64,000 bases of DNA from Labrenzia sp. 011 (GTDB lineage: Bacteria; Pseudomonadota; Alphaproteobacteria; Rhizobiales; Stappiaceae). The notes beneath the pieces were generated by a model. The model searched no databases and was not told the origin of the DNA. It saw only the letters and a list, made by a program, of their open reading frames with translations. The stretch is taken from assembly GCF_003075075.1 (NCBI RefSeq), contig NZ_QCYM01000003.1:124001-188000 (forward strand), read 5' to 3'. Both the position numbers and the translations under genes were made by a program. Shown piece by piece: positions 55,949 through 64,000 of the stretch. How positions within the stretch are numbered: position 1 is the first letter of the stretch; each line of letters starts with the position of its first letter.

Positions 55949-58900
55949 GTGTTTGACAGCCTGCTCAAAGATCAGGCCAACGTCACGCTGGCCGGCGTGC
56001 CCGATGGGGCCGAAAGCTATGCGTTGGCGCGACTTATGGCCGAAAGCGGGTCGAAGGGGCTGGCGCTGGTGTTCGTCGCCCGTGACGCCACCCGCATGGC
56101 GATGGCCGGCGAGGCGCTGGCATTCTTCGACCCCGATGCCGAAATCCTGCAACTGCCGGCCTGGGACTGTCTTCCCTATGACAGGGTGTCTCCCAATCCG
56201 GCCATCAGTGCCCGGCGGCTCCTGGCCCTTGGGCAGCTTGCCCGCGGCGTAGGAGACGGCAGGAAGACCATTCTGCTGACCACGTTGAACGCGGCGTTGC
56301 AGCGCATGCCCGAGCGGTCCTTCATGGCCGAGCAGACCCTGTCCATGGCGCCCGGCAACCAGATCGACATGACCGCCATTTCCGCCTGGCTGGAAATGAA
56401 CGGATTTTCACGCACGCCAACGGTGCGCGAGACCGGGGAATATGCCGTGCGCGGCGGGATCGTCGATCTGTTCGCCCCGGGGGCCGAGGAACCGGTTCGT
56501 CTCGATTTCTTCGGCGACACGCTGGAATCGATTCGCTCCTTCAATGCCGAAACCCAGAGAACCTCCCGGCAGCTCAAGCGGCTGGATCTGGTGCCGATGA
56601 GTGAAGTGGTCCTATCCGAAGAGGCAATATCCCGCTTCCGCCGCTCCTATCTGGCCAACTTCGGAGCCGCAAGCCGGGAAGATGTTCTCTATCAATCGAT
56701 CAGTGACGGGCGCCGCTATGCGGGCATGGAACACTGGCTGCCGCTGTTCCACGACCGGCTGGAAACGCTGTTCGATTATATCGGCGACGCTCCCGTCGTG
56801 CTCGACACCAGCGCCTCGGACGCGGTGCGTGAACGGGTCGATCAGATCGACGAGTACTACAAGGCCCGGCAGGAGGCTCGCGAGATGGGAGGCGCTGCCG
56901 GCACCGTTCCCTACATGCCGGTTGCCCCCGACAGTCTTTACTTCACCGAGCGGGAATGGACCGCGGCGGTTGCCGACCGGGCCAGCGCCGCCCTGGATCC
57001 CTTCACGCCACCTCCGGGCAGCGGCAAGGCGGTTGTCGAACTGGGCGGGCGTCAGGGGCGCAGTTTTGCCGCCGAGCGCGCGGCGGGCGACATCAACATC
57101 TTTGATGCCCTGGCCGTCCATGTGCGCGACTTGCAGAAAGCCGGCAAGAAAACCGTCATTGCCTGCTGGTCGGAGGGCTCCCGGGACCGTCTGGGACAGA
57201 TCCTTGAGGATCACGGTCTCGGATCGGTGCGGCTCGTAGATACGCTCGCGCAGGCGAAGGGCCTTCCCGCGAATACATCGGGCCTGTGTATCCTGGGCAT
57301 CGAGCACGGGTTCGAGCTCAAGGATATCGTCTTTATCGGCGAACAGGACATTCTGGGCGACCGGCTGGTGCGCAAGTCGCGCCGCAAGGCCAAGGGCGCC
57401 AATGTCATTACCGAGGCGACAGGTCTTGCGGAAGGGGATCTGGTTGTCCATCTCGAGCATGGTATCGGCCGTTTCATCGGCCTGAAGACCATCGAGGCGG
57501 TCGGCGCGCCGCATGACTGCCTGGAACTGCAATATGCAGGCGGTGACAAGCTCTATCTGCCCGTCGAGAATATCGAGCTTCTGTCCCGCTACGGGTCGGA
57601 GGACCAGGAGGCCCAGCTCGACAAGCTGGGTGGCGGTGCCTGGCAGGCGCGCAAAGCGAAACTCAAGAAGCGCATCCTTGAAATTGCCGATGGCCTGATC
57701 AAGACGGCTGCCGCCCGCGCGCTGAAAACCGCACCTGTGGTGGAAACGCCGGAAGGGGTCTACGACGAATTCTCGACCCGTTTCCCCTACGAGGAAACGG
57801 AAGATCAGCTGGGCGCCATCGATGCTGTCTTCGATGACCTGGCCTCCGGCCGGCCGATGGACCGGCTGGTTTGCGGCGATGTAGGTTTCGGGAAGACCGA
57901 AGTCGCGCTTCGTGCATCCTTCGTCACGGCCATGTCCGGCCGGCAGGTGGCCGTGGTTGTGCCGACGACACTTCTGGCGCGGCAGCATTTCAAGACGTTT
58001 TCCGAACGCTTTCACGGCCTGCCCATCAATGTCGCCCATGCCTCGCGCCTGGTGCCGGGAAAACAGCTCAGTCAGACCAAGAAGGGCATTGCGGACGGTT
58101 CGGTCGATATCGTTATCGGGACCCATGCGCTGCTCGGCAAATCGATCCAGTTCCGCGACCTCAGCCTGCTGATCATCGACGAGGAACAGCATTTCGGTGT
58201 GAAGCACAAGGAACGGCTGAAGGAACTGAAGTCGGACGTCCATGTGCTGACCCTGTCGGCAACGCCGATACCCAGGACGCTGCAACTGGCGCTCACAGGG
58301 GTGCGCGAACTGTCCCTGATCGCGACCCCGCCGGTGGACCGGCTGGCCGTGCGCACCTTCGTCTCGCCCTTCGACCCGCTGGTGGTGCGCGAGGCCTTGC
58401 TTCGCGAGCATTACCGGGGCGGTCAGAGTTTCTATGTCTGTCCGCGCCTGTCGGATCTGGCGGAACGGCGGGCCTTCCTTGAGGAAAACGTGCCGGAACT
58501 CAAGGTTGCCGTTGCGCATGGCCAGATGCCGCCAAGCGAACTGGAAGACGTGATGAACGCCTTCTACGAAGGCAAATACAACGTGCTGCTCTCGACGACG
58601 ATCGTGGAGTCCGGTCTGGATATTCCCACCGCCAACACCCTGATCGTCCACCGGGCGGACATGTTCGGCCTGTCGCAGCTCTACCAGCTGCGCGGCCGGG
58701 TGGGACGGTCGAAAACCAGGGCCTATGCACTGTTTACCGTCCCGGCCAACAAGACGCTGACGGCAACGGCGGAACGCAGGCTGAAGGTGCTGCAATCCCT
58801 CGAGACCCTGGGGGCGGGGTTTCAGCTTGCCAGCCACGACCTGGATATCCGCGGGGCAGGGAACCTGCTCGGGGAGGAACAGTCTGGCCACGTCAAGGAA

Positions 58901-59434
58901 GTCGGGTTCGAGCTTTACCAGCAGATGCTGGAAGAAGCTGTCGCCCAGCTGAAGGACGGCGGCGCCGATCTCGGGGAGGAACAGTGGTCGCCGCAGATCA
59001 ATATCGGCACACCTGTTCTGATTCCGGAAGCCTATGTTGCGGATCTGCAACTGCGGCTGCAGCTTTACCGGCGCCTCGGCGACGTGACGGAGGCGGAAGA
59101 AATCGATGCCTTCGGTGCGGAACTGATCGACCGTTTCGGCCCATTGCCGGTCGAGGTGCAGCATCTTCTCAAGATCGTCTATATCAAGGGGCTTTGCCGC
59201 AAGGCGAATGTGGAGAAGGTGGACGCCGGGCCGAAGGGCATTGTCATTACTTTCCGCAACAGCGAATTCGCCAATCCGGCCGGACTGGTGGGCTATATCG
59301 CCGAGCAGGGCGTTCTGGCCAAGATCCGGCCGGACCAGAAAGTGGTGCTCACCCGTGACTGGGAGAAGACGGATGACCGTCTGAAGGGCACGGCAACCGT
59401 CCTGACCAAGCTGGCGCGGCTGGCAGCGGCCTGA
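55949..59434 (+). CDS. mfd: Transcription-repair coupling factor Mfd
   Basis: Mfd removes stalled RNA polymerase from lesions and recruits UvrA. The 1161-residue protein has the UvrB-homology module (residues 1-340), the RNA polymerase interacting domain (about 490-560; L-V-V-H-L-E-H-G-I-G-R-F), Walker A C-G-D-V-G-F-G-K-T (near 645), D-E-E-Q-H-F-G, motif VI Q-L-R-G-R-V-G-R and a C-terminal TRCF domain. The start is GTG. Co-directional with sdhE, convergent with pcm. Confidence 0.97.
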   Translation: MFDSLLKDQANVTLAGVPDGAESYALARLMAESGSKGLALVFVARDATRMAMAGEALAFFDPDAEILQLPAWDCLPYDRVSPNPAISARRLLALGQLARGVGDGRKTILLTTLNAALQRMPERSFMAEQTLSMAPGNQIDMTAISAWLEMNGFSRTPTVRETGEYAVRGGIVDLFAPGAEEPVRLDFFGDTLESIRSFNAETQRTSRQLKRLDLVPMSEVVLSEEAISRFRRSYLANFGAASREDVLYQSISDGRRYAGMEHWLPLFHDRLETLFDYIGDAPVVLDTSASDAVRERVDQIDEYYKARQEAREMGGAAGTVPYMPVAPDSLYFTEREWTAAVADRASAALDPFTPPPGSGKAVVELGGRQGRSFAAERAAGDINIFDALAVHVRDLQKAGKKTVIACWSEGSRDRLGQILEDHGLGSVRLVDTLAQAKGLPANTSGLCILGIEHGFELKDIVFIGEQDILGDRLVRKSRRKAKGANVITEATGLAEGDLVVHLEHGIGRFIGLKTIEAVGAPHDCLELQYAGGDKLYLPVENIELLSRYGSEDQEAQLDKLGGGAWQARKAKLKKRILEIADGLIKTAAARALKTAPVVETPEGVYDEFSTRFPYEETEDQLGAIDAVFDDLASGRPMDRLVCGDVGFGKTEVALRASFVTAMSGRQVAVVVPTTLLARQHFKTFSERFHGLPINVAHASRLVPGKQLSQTKKGIADGSVDIVIGTHALLGKSIQFRDLSLLIIDEEQHFGVKHKERLKELKSDVHVLTLSATPIPRTLQLALTGVRELSLIATPPVDRLAVRTFVSPFDPLVVREALLREHYRGGQSFYVCPRLSDLAERRAFLEENVPELKVAVAHGQMPPSELEDVMNAFYEGKYNVLLSTTIVESGLDIPTANTLIVHRADMFGLSQLYQLRGRVGRSKTRAYALFTVPANKTLTATAERRLKVLQSLETLGAGFQLASHDLDIRGAGNLLGEEQSGHVKEVGFELYQQMLEEAVAQLKDGGADLGEEQWSPQINIGTPVLIPEAYVADLQLRLQLYRRLGDVTEAEEIDAFGAELIDRFGPLPVEVQHLLKIVYIKGLCRKANVEKVDAGPKGIVITFRNSEFANPAGLVGYIAEQGVLAKIRPDQKVVLTRDWEKTDDRLKGTATVLTKLARLAAA

Positions 59435-59496
59435 CCGCTGCGGGATGGCAACGCCCGGCTGGCGCGCGCGTCCGGTTCAGAGCCGATGTGCCGCGT

Positions 59497-60156
59497 CTAG
59501 TGGCTATCGTCCGGCCAGCCTCCGGCGCCGACGAGGGGAACGAAGGCAACCTCGCCATGAGAGACCGTCTCGAACTCCGATTCGGACAGGCGCGTTATTT
59601 TCAGCAACTCCTGATAGCGGCTGTTCGAGCCGACCGGGAGGACGAGCCGGCCGCCGGTCTTGAGCTGCTGTTTGAGCACCTCGGGAACCGATGGTGCTCC
59701 GGCCGCAACGGCGATTGCGTCGAAAGGAGCTTCCCGGGGATAGCCCAGGCTGCCGTCGGCGCAGATCACGCGAACGGTCGGATAGCCGGCCTTCAGGAGG
59801 TTTTCGCGGGCGATGTCGACCAGTTCCGGCATGCGTTCTATCGTGATGACCTCGTCTGAAAGTTCCGCCAGGACGGCCGCCGCATAACCGCAGCCTGTGC
59901 CGATTTCCAGTACCTTGCTGTTGCCGGACAGATCGAGCAACTCGCACATGAGCGCCACCATATAGGGCTGGGAGATGGTCTGACCGCAGCCGATCGGCAA
60001 GGGGCCGTCATTGTAGGACGCGGCCTGCTGCGCGGCGGGAACGAAAATGTGGCGGGGAACCTTGCGCATGGCGGACAGGACGCGCTGGTCGCGTATGCCG
60101 CGGCCTTCAAGCTGCCGCAGGACCATTTCCTTGCGCTGGTATTTCATCTGATTCAC
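59497..60156 (-). CDS. pcm: Protein-L-isoaspartate O-methyltransferase Pcm
   Basis: Pcm methylates isoaspartyl residues for protein repair using S-adenosylmethionine. Motifs include V-P-R-H-I-F-V-P, P-I-G-C-G-Q-T-I-S-Q-P-Y and the SAM site V-L-E-I-G-T-G-C-G-Y-A-A. A GTG start at 60156 with a GGAG site 7 bp upstream is preferred; ATG at 60147 is also possible. The product is about 219 residues. It is divergent from the FtsB-like gene; no surE is adjacent. Confidence 0.95.
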   Translation of the reverse strand: MNQMKYQRKEMVLRQLEGRGIRDQRVLSAMRKVPRHIFVPAAQQAASYNDGPLPIGCGQTISQPYMVALMCELLDLSGNSKVLEIGTGCGYAAAVLAELSDEVITIERMPELVDIARENLLKAGYPTVRVICADGSLGYPREAPFDAIAVAAGAPSVPEVLKQQLKTGGRLVLPVGSNSRYQELLKITRLSESEFETVSHGEVAFVPLVGAGGWPDDSH

Positions 60157-60281
60157 GGCGGTGCTCCGGACGTGGTCACAATATTTGCGTGCATTTGAAC
60201 GGCTTTCGCAAGACTCTATTAAACCTAAGCCCGCATAGTGAACGGACAAAGAGGCCATGAGTTAAGCGTTAAGGTCCAAGA

Positions 60282-60623
60282 GTGCCCCGAGCAGCAACGC
60301 GTCAGCGAAAAAAATCCGTATTCCGCCGATTGATCACGCCTGCAATCGCCATCGCAGCGCTTGGATATTTCGGCTTTCATGCCATGAATGGCGAGCTGGG
60401 TCTCGTCGGTCGCGCCATGATCGAGCGGCAGGTGACGGAACTTGAAACCGAACTTGCGGCGCTGTCCGCCGAGCGGCAGGAGCTTCAGGCCCGCGTCAGC
60501 CTGCTGCGACCGGAAAGTCTCGATCCGGATATGCTGGACGAACGGGCACGTCTCAATCTCAACCTGGTCCACAGCAATGAGCTGGTCGTCCTGCGTCCGG
60601 GTCATCGTTACGATGTAAACTGA
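60282..60623 (+). CDS. FtsB/DivIC-family septum formation initiator
   Basis: The 113-residue bitopic protein has a basic N-terminus, one membrane helix (about residues 17-35) and a periplasmic coiled coil (45-80), ending with R-L-N-L-N-L-V-H-S-N-E-L-V-V. This is the FtsB/DivIC architecture; FtsB links FtsL and FtsQ in the divisome. The start is GTG. It lies upstream of pdhA, its common position in rhizobia, though eno is not its neighbour here. Confidence 0.88.
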   Translation: MPRAATRQRKKSVFRRLITPAIAIAALGYFGFHAMNGELGLVGRAMIERQVTELETELAALSAERQELQARVSLLRPESLDPDMLDERARLNLNLVHSNELVVLRPGHRYDVN

Positions 60624-60644
60624 AAACCAGTTTATTGTCTTTCC

Positions 60645-60663
60645 TTAACCGGGATCTGGTTAA
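60645..60663. promoter_or_regulatory. Dyad in the pdhA upstream region
   Basis: TTAACC (60645-60650) and GGTTAA (60658-60663) form a 6-bp dyad 7 nt apart within an AT-rich 165-bp gap. It may mark a regulator site of the pdh operon. TTAA spacing does not fit the CtrA consensus. Confidence 0.35.
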
Positions 60664-60788
60664 AAATTAATACACGTAGCGAATACAATAATTTACCCCG
60701 ATAATCGACTGGGAGATATACGGATTGGATTGACAGCGGCAACAGGATAAGTTGCTGCTAGAAGTCTTAGGGGAAACGCCACGTCGAG

Positions 60789-61847
60789 ATGAGGGTAATG
60801 GCCGCAACATCAAAGACCACCTCCGCTAGCTCAAAGAGCACCAGCCGGACCCGCAGCTCCGCCAAGAAGGCCGAGCCTGCGATCGCCGAGTTCGATAAGG
60901 AACAGGAACTTCACGCTTACCGCGAAATGCTTCTGATCCGCCGATTTGAGGAGAAGGCCGGACAATTGTACGGCATGGGCCTCATCGGCGGATTTTGTCA
61001 TTTGTACATCGGGCAGGAAGCCGTTGTCGTCGGATTGCAGATGGCCAAGCAGGACGGTGACCAGATGATCACCGGCTATCGCGACCATGGTCACATGCTG
61101 GCAATGGATCTCGATCCGAAAGGCGTCATGGCCGAATTGACCGGACGCCGGGGCGGCCTGTCGAAGGGCAAGGGCGGCTCGATGCACATGTTCTCGAAGG
61201 AGAAACACTTCTTCGGCGGTCACGGCATCGTCGGGGCGCAGGTGTCCCTGGGAACAGGTCTCGGGTTTGCCAACAAGTATCGTGAAAACGGCAATGTCGC
61301 GATGGCGTTCTTCGGCGATGGTGCCTCCAACCAGGGCCAGGTGTACGAAAGCTTCAACATGGCCGAGCTGTGGAAGCTGCCGGTCGTCTATGTGATCGAG
61401 AACAACAAATACGGCATGGGCACCAGTGTCGCCCGCGCTTCGGCTACGACGGATCTCTCGCAGCGCGGCGACTCCTTCGGCATACCGGGCGAACAGGTCG
61501 ACGGAATGGACGTGCGCGCCGTCAACGCCGCTGCCGCCAAGGCGCTTGAATGGTGCCGTTCGGGCAAGGGGCCGTATATTCTCGAAATGATCACCTACCG
61601 CTATCGCGGCCATTCCATGTCCGACCCGGCGAAATACCGCTCCAAGGACGAAGTTCAGAAGATGCGGACCGAGCATGACCCCATCGAGCAGGTGCGCAAG
61701 CGCCTCATCGACAAGAAATGGGCGACCGAAGAGGATCTGAAGGGCATCGACAAGGATGTCCGAGCGCGGGTCGCGGAAGCGGCGGAATTTGCGCAGACCG
61801 ATCCCGAGCCGGATGCATCCGAGCTTTACACCGATATCTTGATTTAA
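60789..61847 (+). CDS. pdhA: Pyruvate dehydrogenase E1 alpha subunit PdhA
   Basis: PdhA carries the thiamine diphosphate site of the pyruvate dehydrogenase complex. The 352-residue protein has a Ser/Thr/Lys-rich leader of about 35 residues, then [16 protein letters not shown] and the TPP motif F-G-D-G-A-S-N-Q-G through E-N-N. The start may be ATG 60789 or ATG 60798 (M-A-A-T-S-K). It leads pdhA-pdhB-pdhC. Confidence 0.97.
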   Translation: MRVMAATSKTTSASSKSTSRTRSSAKKAEPAIAEFDKEQELHAYREMLLIRRFEEKAGQLYGMGLIGGFCHLYIGQEAVVVGLQMAKQDGDQMITGYRDHGHMLAMDLDPKGVMAELTGRRGGLSKGKGGSMHMFSKEKHFFGGHGIVGAQVSLGTGLGFANKYRENGNVAMAFFGDGASNQGQVYESFNMAELWKLPVVYVIENNKYGMGTSVARASATTDLSQRGDSFGIPGEQVDGMDVRAVNAAAAKALEWCRSGKGPYILEMITYRYRGHSMSDPAKYRSKDEVQKMRTEHDPIEQVRKRLIDKKWATEEDLKGIDKDVRARVAEAAEFAQTDPEPDASELYTDILI

Positions 61848-61861
61848 CGCCGGGGAATATC

Positions 61862-63241
61862 ATGCCGATCGACATTTTGATGCCGGCGCTCTCGCCGACA
61901 ATGGAAGAAGGTAAACTCGCCAAGTGGCTCAAGTCAGAAGGCGATACCGTGACTGCTGGCGATGTTCTCGCCGAGATCGAGACCGACAAGGCGACCATGG
62001 AAGTCGAGGCTGTCGATGAAGGCACGCTCGGCAAGATCCTGGTGCCGGAAGGAACCGACAACGTCAAGGTGAACGAGAAGATCGCGATCCTGCTGGGCGA
62101 GGGCGAGGATGCCAGTGCAATTGACACTGCGTCTGCCGCTCCGGCCGCCGCGGCCGCACCTGCAAAGACGGAGGCACCCAGCGCTCCGGCTGCGCCGTCG
62201 CCTCAGGCACCGGCACAGGAAACCCCGGACGATCCGGAAATTCCCGCGGGTACCGCAATGAAGCCTTCGACTGTGCGCGAGGCTCTTCGGGACGCAATGG
62301 CGGAAGAAATGCGCCGCGACCCGAACGTCTTCGTCATGGGCGAGGAAGTCGCCGAATATCAGGGCGCCTACAAGATCACCCAGGGCCTGCTGGACGAATT
62401 CAGCGCCAAACGCGTGATCGATACGCCGATCACCGAACACGGCTTTGCCGGTCTCGGGGTGGGCGCGGCCATGGCGGGGCTTCGGCCGATCGTCGAATTC
62501 ATGACCTTCAACTTCGCCATGCAGGCGATGGACCAGATCATCAATTCGGCCGCCAAGACGCTGTATATGTCCGGTGGCCAGATGGGGGCACCGATCGTCT
62601 TTCGCGGTCCGAACGGCGCAGCCGCCCGCGTGGGGGCACAGCACTCCCAGGACTATGCGGCCTGGTATGCCCACGTTCCGGGTCTGAAGGTCGTGCAGCC
62701 ATATTCCGCAGCAGATGCCAAGGGGCTTCTGAAAGCCGCCATTCGCGACCCCAATCCGGTCATCTTCCTGGAAAACGAAATCCTCTACGGCCAGTCCTTC
62801 GAGATTCCGGACATGGAAGATTTCGTCCTGCCGATCGGCAAGGCGAAGGTCGAGCGCGGCGGAACCGATGTGACCCTGGTTTCCTGGGGAATCGGCATGA
62901 CATACGCCATGAAGGCGGCCGATGAGCTGGCCGGCATGGGCATATCGGCGGAAGTCATCAACCTGCGCACGATCCGTCCGCTGGACATCGACACGGTTCT
63001 GGCCTCAGTCCGCAAGACGGGGCGGATCGTCACCGTCGAAGAGGCATTCCCGATGTGTTCGGTGTCCTCGGAGATCGCTTATCAGGTACAGGAAAAGGCC
63101 TTCGATTATCTCGATGCGCCGGTTACCCGGGTGACGGGCAAGGACGTCCCGATGCCCTACGCCGCCAACCTGGAAAAGCTTGCCCTGCCGAGCGTTCCCG
63201 AAGTCATCGATGCGGTCAAAGCCGTAACCTACACAGCCTGA
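61862..63241 (+). CDS. pdhB: Pyruvate dehydrogenase E1 beta subunit PdhB with N-terminal lipoyl domain
   Basis: The first 80 residues are a lipoyl domain (L-S-P-T-M-E-E-G; lipoyl Lys43 in E-T-D-K-A-T-M-E), joined by an Ala/Pro linker (about 85-130) to a full E1-beta transketolase-type domain ([15 protein letters not shown]). Lipoylated E1-beta is known in rhizobia and relatives. The start at 61862 fits the lipoyl domain start; an upstream frame overlaps pdhA. The 459-residue length is typical of this fusion. Confidence 0.97.
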   Translation: MPIDILMPALSPTMEEGKLAKWLKSEGDTVTAGDVLAEIETDKATMEVEAVDEGTLGKILVPEGTDNVKVNEKIAILLGEGEDASAIDTASAAPAAAAAPAKTEAPSAPAAPSPQAPAQETPDDPEIPAGTAMKPSTVREALRDAMAEEMRRDPNVFVMGEEVAEYQGAYKITQGLLDEFSAKRVIDTPITEHGFAGLGVGAAMAGLRPIVEFMTFNFAMQAMDQIINSAAKTLYMSGGQMGAPIVFRGPNGAAARVGAQHSQDYAAWYAHVPGLKVVQPYSAADAKGLLKAAIRDPNPVIFLENEILYGQSFEIPDMEDFVLPIGKAKVERGGTDVTLVSWGIGMTYAMKAADELAGMGISAEVINLRTIRPLDIDTVLASVRKTGRIVTVEEAFPMCSVSSEIAYQVQEKAFDYLDAPVTRVTGKDVPMPYAANLEKLALPSVPEVIDAVKAVTYTA

Positions 63242-63257
63242 GGCGAGGGAGACGGAT

Positions 63258-64000
63258 ATGCCAATTAATATCACCATGCCTGCGCTATCTCCGACCATGG
63301 AAGAGGGCAATCTGGCCAAGTGGCTGGTCAAGGAAGGCGACAAGGTTTCCGCCGGCGATGTGATCGCCGAGATCGAAACCGACAAGGCCACGATGGAAGT
63401 GGAAGCGGTGGATGAAGGCACGGTCGGCAAGATCGTCGTGCCGGAAGGCTCCGAAGGGGTAAAGGTCAATGCGCTGATCGCCGTTCTTCTGGAAGACGGT
63501 GAGGATGCCGGGGCCATCGATACATCCGGTAGCGGTGCATCCGCGCCTGCTGCAAGTGCTGAAAAGGTCCCGGCGGTTCCCGAGAGCGCACCGGCCATCG
63601 AGGTCGGCGCCAAGGCGGTGACCGATCCTGTTCCGGCGCCGAAAGCCGGCGACGGGTCCCGGATCCTGTCTTCACCCCTGGCACGCCGTCTGGCGCAGTT
63701 GAACGGTCTTGATCTGAAGTCGCTAAGCGGTTCGGGTCCTCACGGACGGATCGTCAAGCGCGACATCGAGGCGGCTCTTGCAGCCGGAACCGGCAAGTCG
63801 GCGCCGGCGGCCGCCGAAGCTCCGAAGGCGGCAGCAGCCGCACCGGCAGTGGGACAGTCTGCCGATCAGGTGCTGAAGCTTTTCGATGAAGACTCTTACG
63901 AGCTCGTGCCGCATGACGGCATGCGCAAGACCATCGCCAAGCGTCTGACCGAATCCAAGCAGACCATCCCGCATTTCTACGTGACCGTGGATTGCGAACT
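63258..64000 (+). CDS. pdhC: Pyruvate dehydrogenase E2, dihydrolipoamide acetyltransferase (cut by window end)
   Basis: The visible 247 residues contain an N-terminal lipoyl domain (Lys43 in E-T-D-K-A-T-M-E), an Ala/Pro linker, the peripheral subunit-binding domain (S-P-L-A-R-R-L-A-Q, then [11 protein letters not shown]) and the beginning of the catalytic domain ([13 protein letters not shown]). A GAGGGAG site precedes the ATG, 16 bp after pdhB. The active-site H-x-x-x-D-G lies beyond the window. Confidence 0.96.
   Translation, partial: MPINITMPALSPTMEEGNLAKWLVKEGDKVSAGDVIAEIETDKATMEVEAVDEGTVGKIVVPEGSEGVKVNALIAVLLEDGEDAGAIDTSGSGASAPAASAEKVPAVPESAPAIEVGAKAVTDPVPAPKAGDGSRILSSPLARRLAQLNGLDLKSLSGSGPHGRIVKRDIEAALAAGTGKSAPAAAEAPKAAAAAPAVGQSADQVLKLFDEDSYELVPHDGMRKTIAKRLTESKQTIPHFYVTVDCE

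Noticed and set aside
56612..59164. An 850-codon open frame antisense to mfd
   Set aside because: It is a shadow of a high-GC gene: Mfd has complete domain motifs on the plus strand and the antisense product has no recognisable fold or ribosome site.

Overview
This is a roughly 60% GC chromosomal window from an alphaproteobacterium of the order Hyphomicrobiales (Rhizobiales). The evidence is the rhizobial-type flagellar cluster (flaF, flbT, a short flgD, an FtcR/Rem-type regulator, a DUF1217 protein, motA-fliM-fliN-fliG-flhB), the trpD-trpC-moaC-moeA order, the recG-sdhE-mfd block, and a PDH E1-beta with its own lipoyl domain. A marine Stappiaceae-like genus (Labrenzia/Roseibium/Stappia) would fit, but that is inference.

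Positions 1-21857 are mostly flagellar. The plus-strand run flgL(partial)-flaF-flbT-flgD-fliQ / flhA-fliR-coiled-coil gene / rod-binding gene-FlgN-like gene-membrane protein ends at a strong terminator near 7000. A small non-flagellar patch follows: a minus-strand unknown, a secreted serine hydrolase and a conserved hypothetical. The minus-strand motor/switch operon motA-fliM-(DUF6468-like)-fliN-fliG-flhB comes next. It diverges from DUF1217-flgF-(NPLQHIP-motif protein)-fliI. An AT-rich leader then precedes ftcR, the master flagellar regulator, whose receiver lacks the usual phospho-acceptor Asp. A histidine kinase and a REC-DUF3369-degenerate GGDEF-EAL protein form an adjacent signalling pair that probably lowers c-di-GMP.

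Positions 24334-29185 hold a form II CO-dehydrogenase-like molybdenum hydroxylase cluster (CoxG-like, S, L, M). It is convergent with moeA and moaC, which make its cofactor, and these are co-directional with trpC, trpD and a PpiD-like periplasmic chaperone. tpiA, secG and pyrG follow, then a VOC protein and an RND efflux pair. A tRNA-Lys(UUU) and about 600 bp with no convincing gene come next.

Positions 44279-64000 hold a small unknown, an orphan TAXI-type binding protein, ccdA, a SPOR-like envelope protein, glmU-glmS-GNAT (UDP-GlcNAc supply), YbaN and DUF502 membrane proteins, recG, sdhE, mfd, pcm, an FtsB-like divisome protein and pdhA-pdhB-pdhC (the last cut by the window end).

Most of the window is conventional core genome. 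I see no phage, transposon, CRISPR array or defence system. The least explained parts are the AT-rich palindromic leader of ftcR, the atypical signalling trio ftcR/kinase/EAL, several unnamed flagellar-operon proteins, the form II Cox cluster of unknown substrate, and the gene-poor stretch beside tRNA-Lys.
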